29,183 nucleotides of DNA, taken from positions 1-29,183 of the forward strand of contig NZ_CALNCS010000162.1 of NCBI RefSeq assembly GCF_937875145.1, read 5' to 3'. Positions 1-7,295 of this stretch are shown one piece after another (the stretch's first letter is position 1; each line of letters starts with the position of its first letter). This DNA is from Alkalibaculum bacchi (GTDB taxonomy: Bacteria; Bacillota; Clostridia; Eubacteriales; Alkalibacteraceae). Under the pieces are notes generated by a model. That model did no database searches, was not told the DNA's origin, and saw only the letters and a program-made list of their open reading frames with translations. The position numbers and the translations under genes are program-made.

Positions 1-51
1 ATAGAAAAAATGGAAATTAATCCGCTGTTTATGGCTACGATGATAAGGTAA
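1..51 (+). CDS. possible 3' tail of an upstream gene
   Basis: Frame 1 is open from the window edge to a TAA at 49-51 and would encode a C-terminus ending NPLFMATMIR. It ends about 90 bases before the binding-protein gene, the right place for the last codons of a co-transcribed transporter gene. Seventeen codons are too few to identify a family, and chance openness is possible. Confidence 0.25.
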   Translation: MEKMEINPLFMATMIR

Positions 52-142
52 GGGTATGCATACCTAAAAGCACTATAAAAAGGGAATACTATCATAAGAT
101 GTTCTCTTGCCTTTGATATATTAAAACAAAGGGGGAAACAAA

Positions 143-1258
143 ATGAAAAAGAAGATTCTTTCTATGTTACTTGTAGTGTTCTTATTGCTATCTATGACAA
201 CTGCATGTAACAACAGTAAACCAAGTAGTACAGATGTAGACAAGAAACAAAAGCAAGATGTGACAAGTAAAGATAAAACCACTAGCTTTACGGATTCAGC
301 AGGGAGAGAAGTAGCACTTCCAGCTGATATCACGAGAATTGTGCCTTCTGGCGCATTAGCTCAAATTGTATTATTTGCTATAGCTCCAGATGCCCTAGTG
401 GGAGTTTCAGGAGAATGGAATCCAAGTGCAGAGGAGTATATTGATACAGAGTACTATGAACTTCCTATTCTAGGGCAGTTTTATGGACAAGGTGACCTTA
501 ATCTTGAAGAAATCGCCAAGGTAGACCCCCAAGTCATTATTGATATTGGCGAATCAAAACCTTCTGTTGTAGAAGATATGGATGATATATCGGAACAAGT
601 AGGCATACCTACTATACATATCGAAGCCACAACAGACACTATGGGGGATGCCTATAGAACATTAGGTAAGCTCTTAGGAAAAGAGAAAGAAGGAGAAGCA
701 TTAGCAAGTTACTGTGAAAAAGTAAATGAGGATACAAAAGCTCTAATAGAAAAGATTGGCGAAGAAGGAAAGGTAGATTTGCTTTACGCTACTGGTGAAG
801 ATGGCTTAGGTGTATTAGCAAAAGATTCTTTCCACGCTGAAATCATTGATAGAGTAAGCAATAATGTGGCAGTTGTAGAAGATATTTCTAGTAAAGGTAC
901 AGGAAATCCTGTAGATATGGAGCAAATCATTAATTGGAATCCTGAGGTGATTATCTTTGCTCCAGGTAGCGTATACAGCTCTGTAGGAAAAGATAAATCA
1001 TGGCAACAATTAAAAGCCATCAAAGATGGAAATTACTATGAAGTGCCAGCAGGTCCTTACAATTGGATGGGCTCTCCACCATCTGTTAATCGTTACATGG
1101 GCATGCTTTGGATTACTCAATTACTTTATCCTGAAGAAGCAGGCTATGATATGTACGACGAAGCTGCAAAATACTATGAATTGTTCTATCACAGTGAATT
1201 GACAGAAGAACAATACAATAAATTAGTTGCTAATTCATTAGGGAAAACTGCAAAATAA
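143..1258 (+). CDS. ABC transporter substrate-binding lipoprotein, metal-chelate type (FepB/BtuF/MolA-like)
   Basis: Predicted extracytoplasmic lipoprotein that captures a metal chelate or oxyanion for an ABC importer. Residues 1-22 form a lysine-rich, hydrophobic signal ending in a lipobox-like TTAC with Cys22 as lipidation site. The body (about 50-330) has the type III periplasmic-binding layout: FTDSAGREV and LPADITRIVP at the start, the helix-rich linker around 160-200, and a late VPAGPYNWMGSPPS segment. A run of five Gs sits 7 bases before the ATG. No permease or ATPase follows, so partners must lie upstream or elsewhere. Family members carry ferric siderophores, cobalamin or molybdate/tungstate. 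The nearby Mop gene and formate-dehydrogenase relic make molybdate or tungstate worth considering, but nothing in the protein decides this. Confidence 0.82.
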   Translation: MKKKILSMLLVVFLLLSMTTACNNSKPSSTDVDKKQKQDVTSKDKTTSFTDSAGREVALPADITRIVPSGALAQIVLFAIAPDALVGVSGEWNPSAEEYIDTEYYELPILGQFYGQGDLNLEEIAKVDPQVIIDIGESKPSVVEDMDDISEQVGIPTIHIEATTDTMGDAYRTLGKLLGKEKEGEALASYCEKVNEDTKALIEKIGEEGKVDLLYATGEDGLGVLAKDSFHAEIIDRVSNNVAVVEDISSKGTGNPVDMEQIINWNPEVIIFAPGSVYSSVGKDKSWQQLKAIKDGNYYEVPAGPYNWMGSPPSVNRYMGMLWITQLLYPEEAGYDMYDEAAKYYELFYHSELTEEQYNKLVANSLGKTAK

Positions 1259-1265
1259 TATAAAT

Positions 1266-1307
1266 AAAAAAGGCAAAGCCATATTATTTCTCGGCTTTGC
1301 CTTTTTT
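1266..1307 (+). terminator. intrinsic terminator after the binding-protein gene
   Basis: A perfect 15-bp stem (AAAAAAGGCAAAGCC with its complement), a 12-base loop and a six-T run begin 8 bases after the stop codon. This ends the transcript of the binding-protein gene. Confidence 0.93.
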
Positions 1308-1323
1308 GGGGGGAGTTCTACTT

Positions 1324-1390
1324 TGACCCCTAGCTTCTGCTCAATGTAAACCTTAAGTGTAGGGCCGGATCTTGACCCAAAAGGAATCCC
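1324..1390 (+). repeat. mosaic intergenic repeat modules
   Basis: Two short modules recur elsewhere in the window. TGACCCCTAGCTTCTGC (1324-1340) matches the reverse complement of 12416-12431 except for one extra C. TGACCCAAAAGGAATCCC (1373-1390) matches 23597-23614 at 16 of 18 positions and resembles 14423-14435. No open frame is present, so this looks like non-coding repeat debris. Confidence 0.55.
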
Positions 1391-1470
1391 CTAATATATA
1401 GTAGAGTTAATTAGAATACTTGGAATATTTAAACCACTGAATTAATATATATAAAATATATAATTTAATA

Positions 1471-1560
1471 CATTTGGTTCGGTTGGGCAAATTCTATTTG
1501 CTTTCAAGAAATCGTTTCTGGGGTGGGAAACTCTTTTAAAGCTTCTCACCTTTATTTTGT
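1471..1560 (+). promoter_or_regulatory. structured 5' leader, possible riboswitch or attenuator, upstream of the cation exchanger
   Basis: Three consecutive hairpins can be read: GCAAAT/ATTTGC (1487-1492, 1496-1501), AGAAA/TTTCT (1507-1511, 1515-1519) and GGTGGGAA/TTCTCACC (1522-1529, 1543-1550). The third is followed by TTTATTTTGTTT and looks like an intrinsic terminator. The block is G-rich against a very AT-rich surround and ends about 125 bases before the exchanger start. I do not recognise a named riboswitch core (yybP-ykoY, M-box, NiCo or fluoride). A terminator for an unseen upstream transcript is the simple alternative. Confidence 0.4.
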
Positions 1561-1684
1561 TTATCTATTAATAGGAGATGCTTTTTTATTTTATAAACAT
1601 CTATAAAACTTTATTCATATTCTATTAAACGGATATGATTGTTTTTATTATTAAACCATTAATAAAAGGAGGTATGCGCTTTAA

Positions 1685-2689
1685 ATGTATTCAATACTAA
1701 TAGATTCAAGTATTATCGTTATTTTTATTATATTTTGCATATCATTATTTTTACTATCAAAAGCAGCAGATTATTTAGTAGATAATGCTGTAAAACTTTC
1801 TCAAATATGGGGTTTACCTGAAATAATCATAGGAGCAACCATTGTTTCCTTAGGTACTACTCTACCAGAACTATCTGCATCTATTTCCTCTGCACTAAAA
1901 GGAAATGATAGTTTTGCACTTGGGAATGCAGTAGGGTCTATTATTACGAATACAAGCTTAATTTTAGGTATAGGAGCTCTCTTTGGAAAGATCCCGGTAG
2001 GTGAAAAATCTTCACAAAAATTCAATCTACTCGTTACAACAGTATTTCTCTTGATTTTTACCACATTACCCTATAAAGTACAAAATGAGGGCAGTCATAT
2101 CCCTCAATGGTTTGGTTTTATCTATTTAATGTTAGTTATGGTGTACATTGTGTATTTAATCATTCAAGAGAAAAATAAGGTTTCTATTAGCAAAAAAAAC
2201 AAATCTGGAATACAAGTGAACAAAGATACTAGAAGTGTATTCATGATTATTTTCAGCATTTTTATTTCAGCCCTAGTTATAGCTGTAAGTGCCTCTTCGT
2301 TAGTCAATTCAGCAGAGATTCTTGCAAGAAGAATAGGGATTTCTGATGTTATCATCGCTTCAACTTTAGTTGCTTTTGGAACTAGTGTTCCTGAATTAAG
2401 TACCTGTATCTCAGCAGCTAAAAGAAATCATGGAGGATTAGTTATAGGAAATATAATGGGAGCTAATATTTTAAATATTCTGTTAGTAGTAGGCGCATCT
2501 GCAGCGTTAATTCCTGGTGGAATCGCAGTAACTGAAGAATTTTATCGAATTCATTTTATAACACTAGCCATCGTTTTATCTGTCTTTGGATTCTTTGCAT
2601 ACAATAGTAAAATCAATGAAATTAGCAAACGGGAAGGTATGATATTGATTTTAATTTACATTCTTTATCTCTTCATTAATTTTCTATAG
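1685..2689 (+). CDS. CaCA-family sodium/calcium-type cation exchanger
   Basis: Integral membrane antiporter of the calcium/cation exchanger family, related to E. coli YrbG, expected to expel Ca2+ or a similar cation against Na+ or H+. The two inverted alpha repeats are clear: GATIVSLGTTLPELSASIS at about 50-68 and ASTLVAFGTSVPELSTCIS at about 225-243, each with the conserved G(T/S)xxPE core whose Glu binds cation. Each is followed by a GN(A/I)xGxxIxN segment. About ten membrane helices fit in 334 residues, the usual size. AGGAGG at 1667-1672 is 12 bases from the ATG, a little far, but no better in-frame start exists. A structured leader lies upstream. The exact ion cannot be read from the sequence. 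Confidence 0.9.
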   Translation: MYSILIDSSIIVIFIIFCISLFLLSKAADYLVDNAVKLSQIWGLPEIIIGATIVSLGTTLPELSASISSALKGNDSFALGNAVGSIITNTSLILGIGALFGKIPVGEKSSQKFNLLVTTVFLLIFTTLPYKVQNEGSHIPQWFGFIYLMLVMVYIVYLIIQEKNKVSISKKNKSGIQVNKDTRSVFMIIFSIFISALVIAVSASSLVNSAEILARRIGISDVIIASTLVAFGTSVPELSTCISAAKRNHGGLVIGNIMGANILNILLVVGASAALIPGGIAVTEEFYRIHFITLAIVLSVFGFFAYNSKINEISKREGMILILIYILYLFINFL

Positions 2690-2721
2690 TAGGATTTAGT
2701 ATAGATATATTGTCTTTTTCT

Positions 2722-2850
2722 TTATGCTTCTTGGATAGTAACCGTAGCTACCTTTAGCTCTGCAATCTTGGCGATAGGATCTACTTCTGAATTGGTAAGG
2801 TGGTTTAGCCTAGCATTAATATATTTCGTCATTGGTACATATTGCTGAAG
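2722..2850 (-). pseudogene. C-terminal relic of a formate dehydrogenase / molybdopterin oxidoreductase
   Basis: Read on the minus strand, an open stretch of 42 codons before a TAA (2722-2724) contains NHLTNSEVDPIAKIAELKVA. This resembles the very C-terminus of clostridial molybdopterin formate dehydrogenase alpha subunits, which commonly end in LTNxxxDPxAKIPELKVxAV. It has no start codon context and is preceded in frame by a stop (2851-2853), so it is a decayed end of a large gene. It lies just downstream of the Mop gene on the same strand, consistent with loss of a molybdenum or tungsten enzyme locus by deletion. The family call is from memory of the motif. Confidence 0.55.
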
Positions 2851-2892
2851 TTAATCCAGCATTGTAATAGTTTTATTTGGAATATAAAGTAT
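2851..2892 (-). pseudogene. possible 3' relic of a Crp-family regulator
   Basis: On the minus strand the codons before the TAA at 2851-2853 read IPNKTITMLD. The intact Crp-type regulator ending at 12504 finishes TKTITMLE, and the last nine codons of the two agree at about 21 of 27 bases. It directly abuts the formate-dehydrogenase relic, as if two gene ends were joined by deletion. The match is short, so this is tentative. Confidence 0.3.
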
Positions 2893-2893
2893 A

Positions 2894-2929
2894 AAAAATA
2901 CCAAGCAATAATAAAAGCTTGGTATTTTT
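2894..2929 (-). terminator. bidirectional intrinsic terminator after mop
   Basis: AAAAATACCAAGC (2894-2906) pairs perfectly with GCTTGGTATTTTT (2917-2929) around a 10-base loop. T-runs lie on both strands. It sits 8 bases beyond the mop stop codon and could also stop transcription coming from the exchanger gene. Confidence 0.88.
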
Positions 2930-2937
2930 GTTTGTGC

Positions 2938-3150
2938 TTAGTGATCTACGCCGATCATAACAGAAGATGCTTTTACTATAGCAGTAGCGTCCGAACCTAC
3001 TTGCAAGCCTAATTCTTTAACAGAGTCCATAGTAATAATAGAAGTGATCTTATTTCCTCCACCGAGATCTATGGTCACTTTAGCATTGACTGCACCATCT
3101 TTAATCTCTACTACTTTACCTTTTAATTGATTTCTTGCACTAATTTTCAT
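2938..3150 (-). CDS. mop: molybdenum-pterin / molybdate-binding protein (molbindin, single TOBE domain)
   Basis: Seventy-residue protein made of one Mop/TOBE domain, the usual molbindin size. It starts MKISARNQLKGKVVEIKDGA and has the VNAKVTIDLGGG and ITxxSVKELGLxxGxxATAIVKASSVMI segments typical of the family. Molbindins assemble as hexamers and store molybdate or tungstate in the cytoplasm. AGGAGG precedes the ATG at good spacing. A formate-dehydrogenase tail relic follows on the same strand, which fits a former molybdenum-enzyme neighbourhood. Moderately sure of the ligand class, very sure of the fold. Confidence 0.92.
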   Translation of the reverse strand: MKISARNQLKGKVVEIKDGAVNAKVTIDLGGGNKITSIITMDSVKELGLQVGSDATAIVKASSVMIGVDH

Positions 3151-3350
3151 CTTAAACCTCCTGTAAAATTATTGTTAATTATATTTACCCATTTTAGCGG
3201 CATTTAGACAAAAAAATTTCTATTTATAATAGTAATTTATTAATATTTAATTGTTTATATATTATTGTAATATAGTAAGTGTAACGATATTGTAGTATTA
3301 AATAATAGAGAGCATAATACTAAAAACGAAATAAAAAGTTTTAAATTATA

Positions 3351-3379
3351 TTGACATTTTATGAATAAGATGATAAATT
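3351..3379 (+). promoter_or_regulatory. sigma-A type promoter of the lacI gene
   Basis: TTGACA (3351-3356), 17 bases, then TAAATT (3374-3379). The predicted start at about 3386 coincides with the first operator repeat, so bound repressor would block initiation or early elongation. Confidence 0.65.
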
Positions 3380-3385
3380 TAGCTT

Positions 3386-3441
3386 AACGAAAACGTTTAA
3401 CTAAAACGTTTGACGAAAACGTTATGCCAAAACGTTTAACT
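3386..3441 (+). promoter_or_regulatory. four tandem LacI-type operators at 13-bp spacing
   Basis: Four copies of AAAACGTTT/A are centred on CG steps at 3394/3395, 3407/3408, 3420/3421 and 3433/3434, exactly 13 bp apart. Each is a palindromic core of the kind bound by LacI-family dimers. They begin at the predicted transcription start and lie about 60 bases before the lacI-family ATG, implying autoregulation. The same core and spacing recur before the next gene. Confidence 0.85.
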
Positions 3442-3495
3442 ATAGGAAATCATATAATGATACATACGCATTAGTGATTAAAATGGGGCGAAGTT

Positions 3496-4527
3496 ATGAA
3501 ACCAAAAGTTACGATTAAGGAAATAGCTAAGGAATGTGGAGTATCCATAACAACTGTTTCAAGAGTTATGAATAATATTGAAGGATCCTGTTCTTTAGAA
3601 ACAGAGAATAAAATTAAAACTGCAATAAAAAAACTAGGATATCATCCTAATCCAGTTGCCAGATCTTTGGTAACAAAAAGAACTAATATCATCGGCATTA
3701 TTATACCAGATATTTCTAATTTTTTCTTTCAGGATTTTGCAAAAGGTGCAGAAAAGATATTAAATAAGAAAAAATATCGCTTAGTTCTCTGCAGTACAGA
3801 GGGCTCTAAAGATAAAGAAGATTCTTTTTTGTTGAGCTTAAGCAACGGATTTGCAGATGGAATCATTGTAACTACACAAAATGCAGAAGAAGAAGATGAC
3901 AATATTGTCTACTTAAACAATAAAAAATTTCCAATTATTGCAGTGGAGCGATATGGTGAGATCATTAAGGATGTAGCTAGTGTAACTCTAGACAATGCTA
4001 TGGGTTTATATCTAGCGATGAAAAGTTTAGTTGAAAATGGTCACGAAAAGATTGCATTTATTGCAGGACCTGAGAATGCACATAATGCGAATCTTAGAAA
4101 AGCAGGATACCTTAAAGCAATTCATGATTTTAACTTGAAAATGGATGAAGATTTGATAATTCATGGCGACTACAAAATTGAATCTGGATATCAATGCATG
4201 AAAGATCTTTTGAAAAATAAAAAATTTACAGCATTTGTAGCAGCTAATGATTTAATGGCAATAGGAGCATGTAGAGCAATTAGAGAAGCTGGCATGAGCA
4301 TTCCAGAAGATATTTCTGCAATTGGCTTTGATGGAACTATACTAGCAGAATTACATCAGCCACCGCTAACCACCATATCAATTCATGGTGAAGAAATGGG
4401 TAAAATAGCAGCCACAAATTTAATTAAATTAATTGAAGGTAAGAAGTTAAAACAGAAACATGAAATTGTTAAATCAGAAATCAAGCAGGGAGGAAGTGTT
4501 AAAAAGTTAAATAAGGTTTCTGTGTAA
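3496..4527 (+). CDS. LacI-family transcriptional regulator of the ribose-type operon
   Basis: Cytoplasmic DNA-binding repressor. Residues 5-26 form the LacI helix-turn-helix (VTIKEIAKECGVSITTVSRVMN) and the hinge runs to about 60 (GYHPNPVARSLVTKRTNIIG). Residues 60-335 are a type I periplasmic-binding-like sensor domain with IIPDISNFFF, the AANDLMAIGA segment and IGFDGT. At 343 residues it is of normal length. GGGG at 3484-3487 is a modest ribosome site. AAAACGTTT operators flank the gene on both sides, so it probably represses itself and the downstream operon. The ligand is likely the imported sugar or its phosphate. Close to RbsR/CcpA in architecture, but it is local and operon-linked. Confidence 0.93.
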   Translation: MKPKVTIKEIAKECGVSITTVSRVMNNIEGSCSLETENKIKTAIKKLGYHPNPVARSLVTKRTNIIGIIIPDISNFFFQDFAKGAEKILNKKKYRLVLCSTEGSKDKEDSFLLSLSNGFADGIIVTTQNAEEEDDNIVYLNNKKFPIIAVERYGEIIKDVASVTLDNAMGLYLAMKSLVENGHEKIAFIAGPENAHNANLRKAGYLKAIHDFNLKMDEDLIIHGDYKIESGYQCMKDLLKNKKFTAFVAANDLMAIGACRAIREAGMSIPEDISAIGFDGTILAELHQPPLTTISIHGEEMGKIAATNLIKLIEGKKLKQKHEIVKSEIKQGGSVKKLNKVSV

Positions 4528-4545
4528 AATCTTTATATGCTTACA

Positions 4546-4570
4546 TAAAACGTTTTCAGAAAACGTTTTG
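4546..4570 (+). promoter_or_regulatory. two tandem LacI-type operators before the URO-D gene
   Basis: AAAACGTTTT is centred at 4551/4552 and again at 4564/4565, again 13 bp apart. The pair sits 20 bases after the lacI stop and 28 before the next ATG. The repeat of core and spacing shows the same regulator controls the operon body. I see no strong promoter here, so the pair may act as a roadblock for read-through or control a weak promoter in 4500-4545. Confidence 0.8.
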
Positions 4571-4597
4571 CTAAATAATATAAAAAGGAGAAATATA

Positions 4598-5827
4598 ATG
4601 AAATCGAGAGAAAGAGTTTTAATGGCATTAAATCACGAGGAAACAGATCGTATTCCTATTGAGTTAGGTTCTTCAAGATCTACAGGGATAAATGCCAACG
4701 CATATAATGAATTAAAAGAATACTTAGGTATGACACACGATACAATTTTGTTTGATGTAAAACAGCTTTTAGCAACTCCTGACCCAGAAGTATTGGAGCG
4801 TATAGGATGCGACGTGGTAATGCTTCCAAGATTAATACCATCTATTGGGATAAAGATTGATGAATTTAAAGATGGAGAATTACCTTTAGGCGGAGGAAAA
4901 TGTAAGTTGGCAAAAGCCTTTAATCCTATTACATTAGAAGATGGGTCACTAGGTGTGACAAATGCAGCAGGGACTGTAATAGCAATAAGGCCAACACAAG
5001 GTTTGTATTTTGACGAAGTCTACTCTCCACTAGCAGATGCTGAAGATGAAAGCGATATAGATAGATTATTAGAACTTCCTGTTATGACAGATGAAGAAAT
5101 TAAATTTGCAACAGCAAAAGCAAAGGATTTATATGAAAATACAGATTATGCAATTTCAGCAGCAACGAGTTTTAGTATTTTTGAAAAGGGAACGAAAGAC
5201 TGGGGATATCAAACTTTCCTAGAGTATTTATATACTGAACCCGAATTGATTGAGTATTATCTTGATAAACTGACAGATGCATATATTGCTATGATAGATA
5301 AGTATATGGATGCTGTAGGTGATTATGTTCATGTACTACAAAATAATGATGATTTTGGACAACAAAGAGCTATGATTATTTCACCAGAGATATATAGAAA
5401 GTTCTTTAAACCAAGACATGCAAAAATTAATGAGGCAATTCGTAGAAAGAAAAAAGATATGCATATTTCATTACATTGTTGTGGCAGTATTTATCCAATT
5501 ATTGGAGACCTTATAGAGTCTGGATATGACATTCTTAATCCAATTCAAAAAGAATGCGATAATATGGATCCAGTTCAAATTAAGAAGGAATTTGGAAAGA
5601 ACATGACCATTTGGGGAGGCGGTATTAGTACACAAACTACATTAACTCATGGTAGTATTGATGATATCGTCAATGAAGTAAAGGAAATGATAAAGGTTTA
5701 TGCACCAGGAGGTGGATTTGTCTTTTCACAAATACACAATATTCAAGCAGGAATATCGCCAGAAAAGATTCTAGCCGTGTTTGATACAGCATTAAAGTAT
5801 GGAAATAAAGACTTTTATAGGGGGTAA
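4598..5827 (+). CDS. URO-D superfamily protein (MtaA/CmuA-like fold), first gene of the ribose-type operon
   Basis: A 409-residue cytoplasmic TIM-barrel protein of the uroporphyrinogen decarboxylase superfamily. N-terminal KSRERVLMALNHEETDRIPI and the late LHCCGSIYPIIGDLIESGYD and QIHNIQAGISPEKI segments are the family marks. The heme-enzyme MRQAGR-type motif is absent, so it is not HemE. His293-Cys294-Cys295 matches the place of the HxC zinc motif of corrinoid:coenzyme methyltransferases, but the later zinc Cys is replaced by a region around His380. Start ATG 4598 is chosen for AAGGAG at 4585-4590; an upstream TTG would overlap the operator. It stands between a LacI regulator and ribokinase, so it probably acts on the imported sugar or a derivative. 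The reaction is unknown. Confidence 0.85.
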   Translation: MKSRERVLMALNHEETDRIPIELGSSRSTGINANAYNELKEYLGMTHDTILFDVKQLLATPDPEVLERIGCDVVMLPRLIPSIGIKIDEFKDGELPLGGGKCKLAKAFNPITLEDGSLGVTNAAGTVIAIRPTQGLYFDEVYSPLADAEDESDIDRLLELPVMTDEEIKFATAKAKDLYENTDYAISAATSFSIFEKGTKDWGYQTFLEYLYTEPELIEYYLDKLTDAYIAMIDKYMDAVGDYVHVLQNNDDFGQQRAMIISPEIYRKFFKPRHAKINEAIRRKKKDMHISLHCCGSIYPIIGDLIESGYDILNPIQKECDNMDPVQIKKEFGKNMTIWGGGISTQTTLTHGSIDDIVNEVKEMIKVYAPGGGFVFSQIHNIQAGISPEKILAVFDTALKYGNKDFYRG

Positions 5828-5832
5828 AGCTA

Positions 5833-6759
5833 TTGGGCAGTAGAATAGCAGTAATTGGAAGTTATGCAGTTGGAATGACAATTTCAACGGAACGTTTCCC
5901 ACAAGAGGGAGAAACAGTAAAAGGAAAAAATTTCAAAGCTATGCACGGAGGAAAAGGGTCCAACCAGGCAGTTGCAGCGTCGCGAATGGGAGCAGAAGTC
6001 CTTTATGGAGGATGCGTTGGAAATGATAGTTTTGGAGATGGGGCAATCAAGCTATACGAAGAAGAAGGAATAGACTCCTCCTATATTATTAGAAGCAGAG
6101 AAAATCAATCAACAGGTGTAGGGTTGATTTATATAAATGCAAAAGGTGAAAATGAAATTGTAATCGACTTAGCAGCAAACTTTGAGCTATCTCCTGCTGA
6201 TATTGATCGTATGTTACCTGAAATATCTAAGTGCAAACTACTATTGATGCAGTTAGAAATTCATATGGATACCGTTCTTTATGCAGCAAAAAAATGCAAA
6301 GAATTAGGAATACCAGTTGTTTTAAATCCTGCTCCTTATAATCAAATGCCAGAAGAACTATTAAAATATTGTGAGTTTTTAGTACCAAATCAAACTGAGG
6401 CGAGAGCAATATTAGGATTAGATGAAGATAGTTCTTTATCTGACGAGGAAGTTGCAAAACAGATACATAAATTAGGGGTAAGAAACGTTATTGTCACTCT
6501 AGGATCAGAAGGAGCACTTTTAGTAAATGATACAATGTGCAAAAAAATTGAAGGAATACCAGTTGATGCTATTGATACTACAGGAGCAGGGGATACCTTT
6601 AATGGATCATTCTGTGTAGCATTAGCTAAAGGACATACAATAGAAGATGCTATAAAATTTGCAAATATCTCTGCAGGTTTAGCCGTTACAAAATATGGAG
6701 TTATAGAAGGAATACCTACAAGAGAAGAAGTAATAAAAATAGCTGAAAGCAATATTTGA
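5833..6759 (+). CDS. rbsK: ribokinase (PfkB family sugar kinase)
   Basis: Cytoplasmic kinase that phosphorylates ribose or a similar sugar at O5 with ATP. The N-terminal PfkB signature GGKGSNQAVAASRMGAEV is at about 37-54. The C-terminal signature DTTGAGDTFNGSF carries the catalytic base Asp254 and the anion hole. At 308 residues it has ribokinase length. The start is TTG 5833, preceded by a GGGGG stretch at 5820-5824 that overlaps the end of the upstream gene, so translation is coupled. Next to an RbsD-like pyranase and an Rbs-type transporter, ribose is the default substrate. The URO-D neighbour leaves room for a modified pentose. Confidence 0.9.
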   Translation: MGSRIAVIGSYAVGMTISTERFPQEGETVKGKNFKAMHGGKGSNQAVAASRMGAEVLYGGCVGNDSFGDGAIKLYEEEGIDSSYIIRSRENQSTGVGLIYINAKGENEIVIDLAANFELSPADIDRMLPEISKCKLLLMQLEIHMDTVLYAAKKCKELGIPVVLNPAPYNQMPEELLKYCEFLVPNQTEARAILGLDEDSSLSDEEVAKQIHKLGVRNVIVTLGSEGALLVNDTMCKKIEGIPVDAIDTTGAGDTFNGSFCVALAKGHTIEDAIKFANISAGLAVTKYGVIEGIPTREEVIKIAESNI

Positions 6760-6775
6760 AGGGATGATATAAATT

Positions 6776-7243
6776 ATGAAAAAGGACGGTATATTAAATA
6801 GAAATCTTATAAATGCCATAGCCGATATGGGACATACAGACATTATGATTATTGGAGATGTTGGAGTACCAATTAAAGATGAGAAACAACGAATTGATCT
6901 TGCAATATCAGAAGACTTGCCAAGCGTTGGAAAAGTTCTGGAATTAATTATGGATGAGATGATTTATGAAAAAGTGATTGTTGCTGAAGAACAGAAGTTG
7001 TACAACCCATTACATTTTAAAAATGTTAGTGAATTAAGCAAACGATGCAAAGTTGATACCATGTCACATGAAGATCTTTTCTCTACTTATCTTAGTAAGG
7101 CAAAGTACATAGTAAGGACAGGGGGATTTGAACCCTGGGGTAATGTAGTACTCGTTGCAGGAATTGATGCATGGAAATGGTTTCAAAAAGAAGGAGTTAT
7201 CACACCTGATTATTATGAGGAGAGAGCCTCTTTCGAAGAGTAA
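6776..7243 (+). CDS. rbsD: D-ribose pyranase (RbsD/FucU family)
   Basis: Mutarotase-like enzyme that interconverts pyranose and furanose forms of ribose so that the kinase receives its substrate. It starts MKKDGILNRNLINAIADMGHTD, with the family His in MGHTD at about residue 20, followed by GDVGVPI and the RID segment. A VRTGGFEPWGNVVLVAGI block near the C-terminus matches the RbsD SGExxPYANIIL region. At 155 residues it is about 15-20 longer than E. coli RbsD because of a C-terminal tail (WKWFQKEGVITPDYYEE). AAGGGAT overlaps the rbsK stop, giving a tight operon. Confidence 0.87.
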   Translation: MKKDGILNRNLINAIADMGHTDIMIIGDVGVPIKDEKQRIDLAISEDLPSVGKVLELIMDEMIYEKVIVAEEQKLYNPLHFKNVSELSKRCKVDTMSHEDLFSTYLSKAKYIVRTGGFEPWGNVVLVAGIDAWKWFQKEGVITPDYYEERASFEE

Positions 7244-7295
7244 AAGTAATATTTATCCAATTATTTATAATTAAATATATTAAGGAGAGGTTTTT

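Noticed and set aside
3386..3441. CRISPR-like or generic direct repeat
   Set aside because: Units are 13 bp with a palindromic AAAACGTTT core and 4-base linkers, fitting operators of the adjacent LacI-type gene rather than repeats with spacers.
3386..4570. CcpA cre sites for global catabolite control
   Set aside because: The cores are compatible with cre, but regular tandem spacing on both sides of a local LacI-family gene makes the local regulator the simpler explanation. Overlap with CcpA is not excluded.
4568..4597. TTG start for the URO-D gene at 4568
   Set aside because: It overlaps the second operator and has no ribosome site, whereas AAGGAG sits correctly before ATG 4598.
4598..5827. 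Annotation as HemE uroporphyrinogen decarboxylase
   Set aside because: The N-terminal arginine motif of the heme enzyme is missing and the operon is for sugar use, so only the superfamily call is kept.
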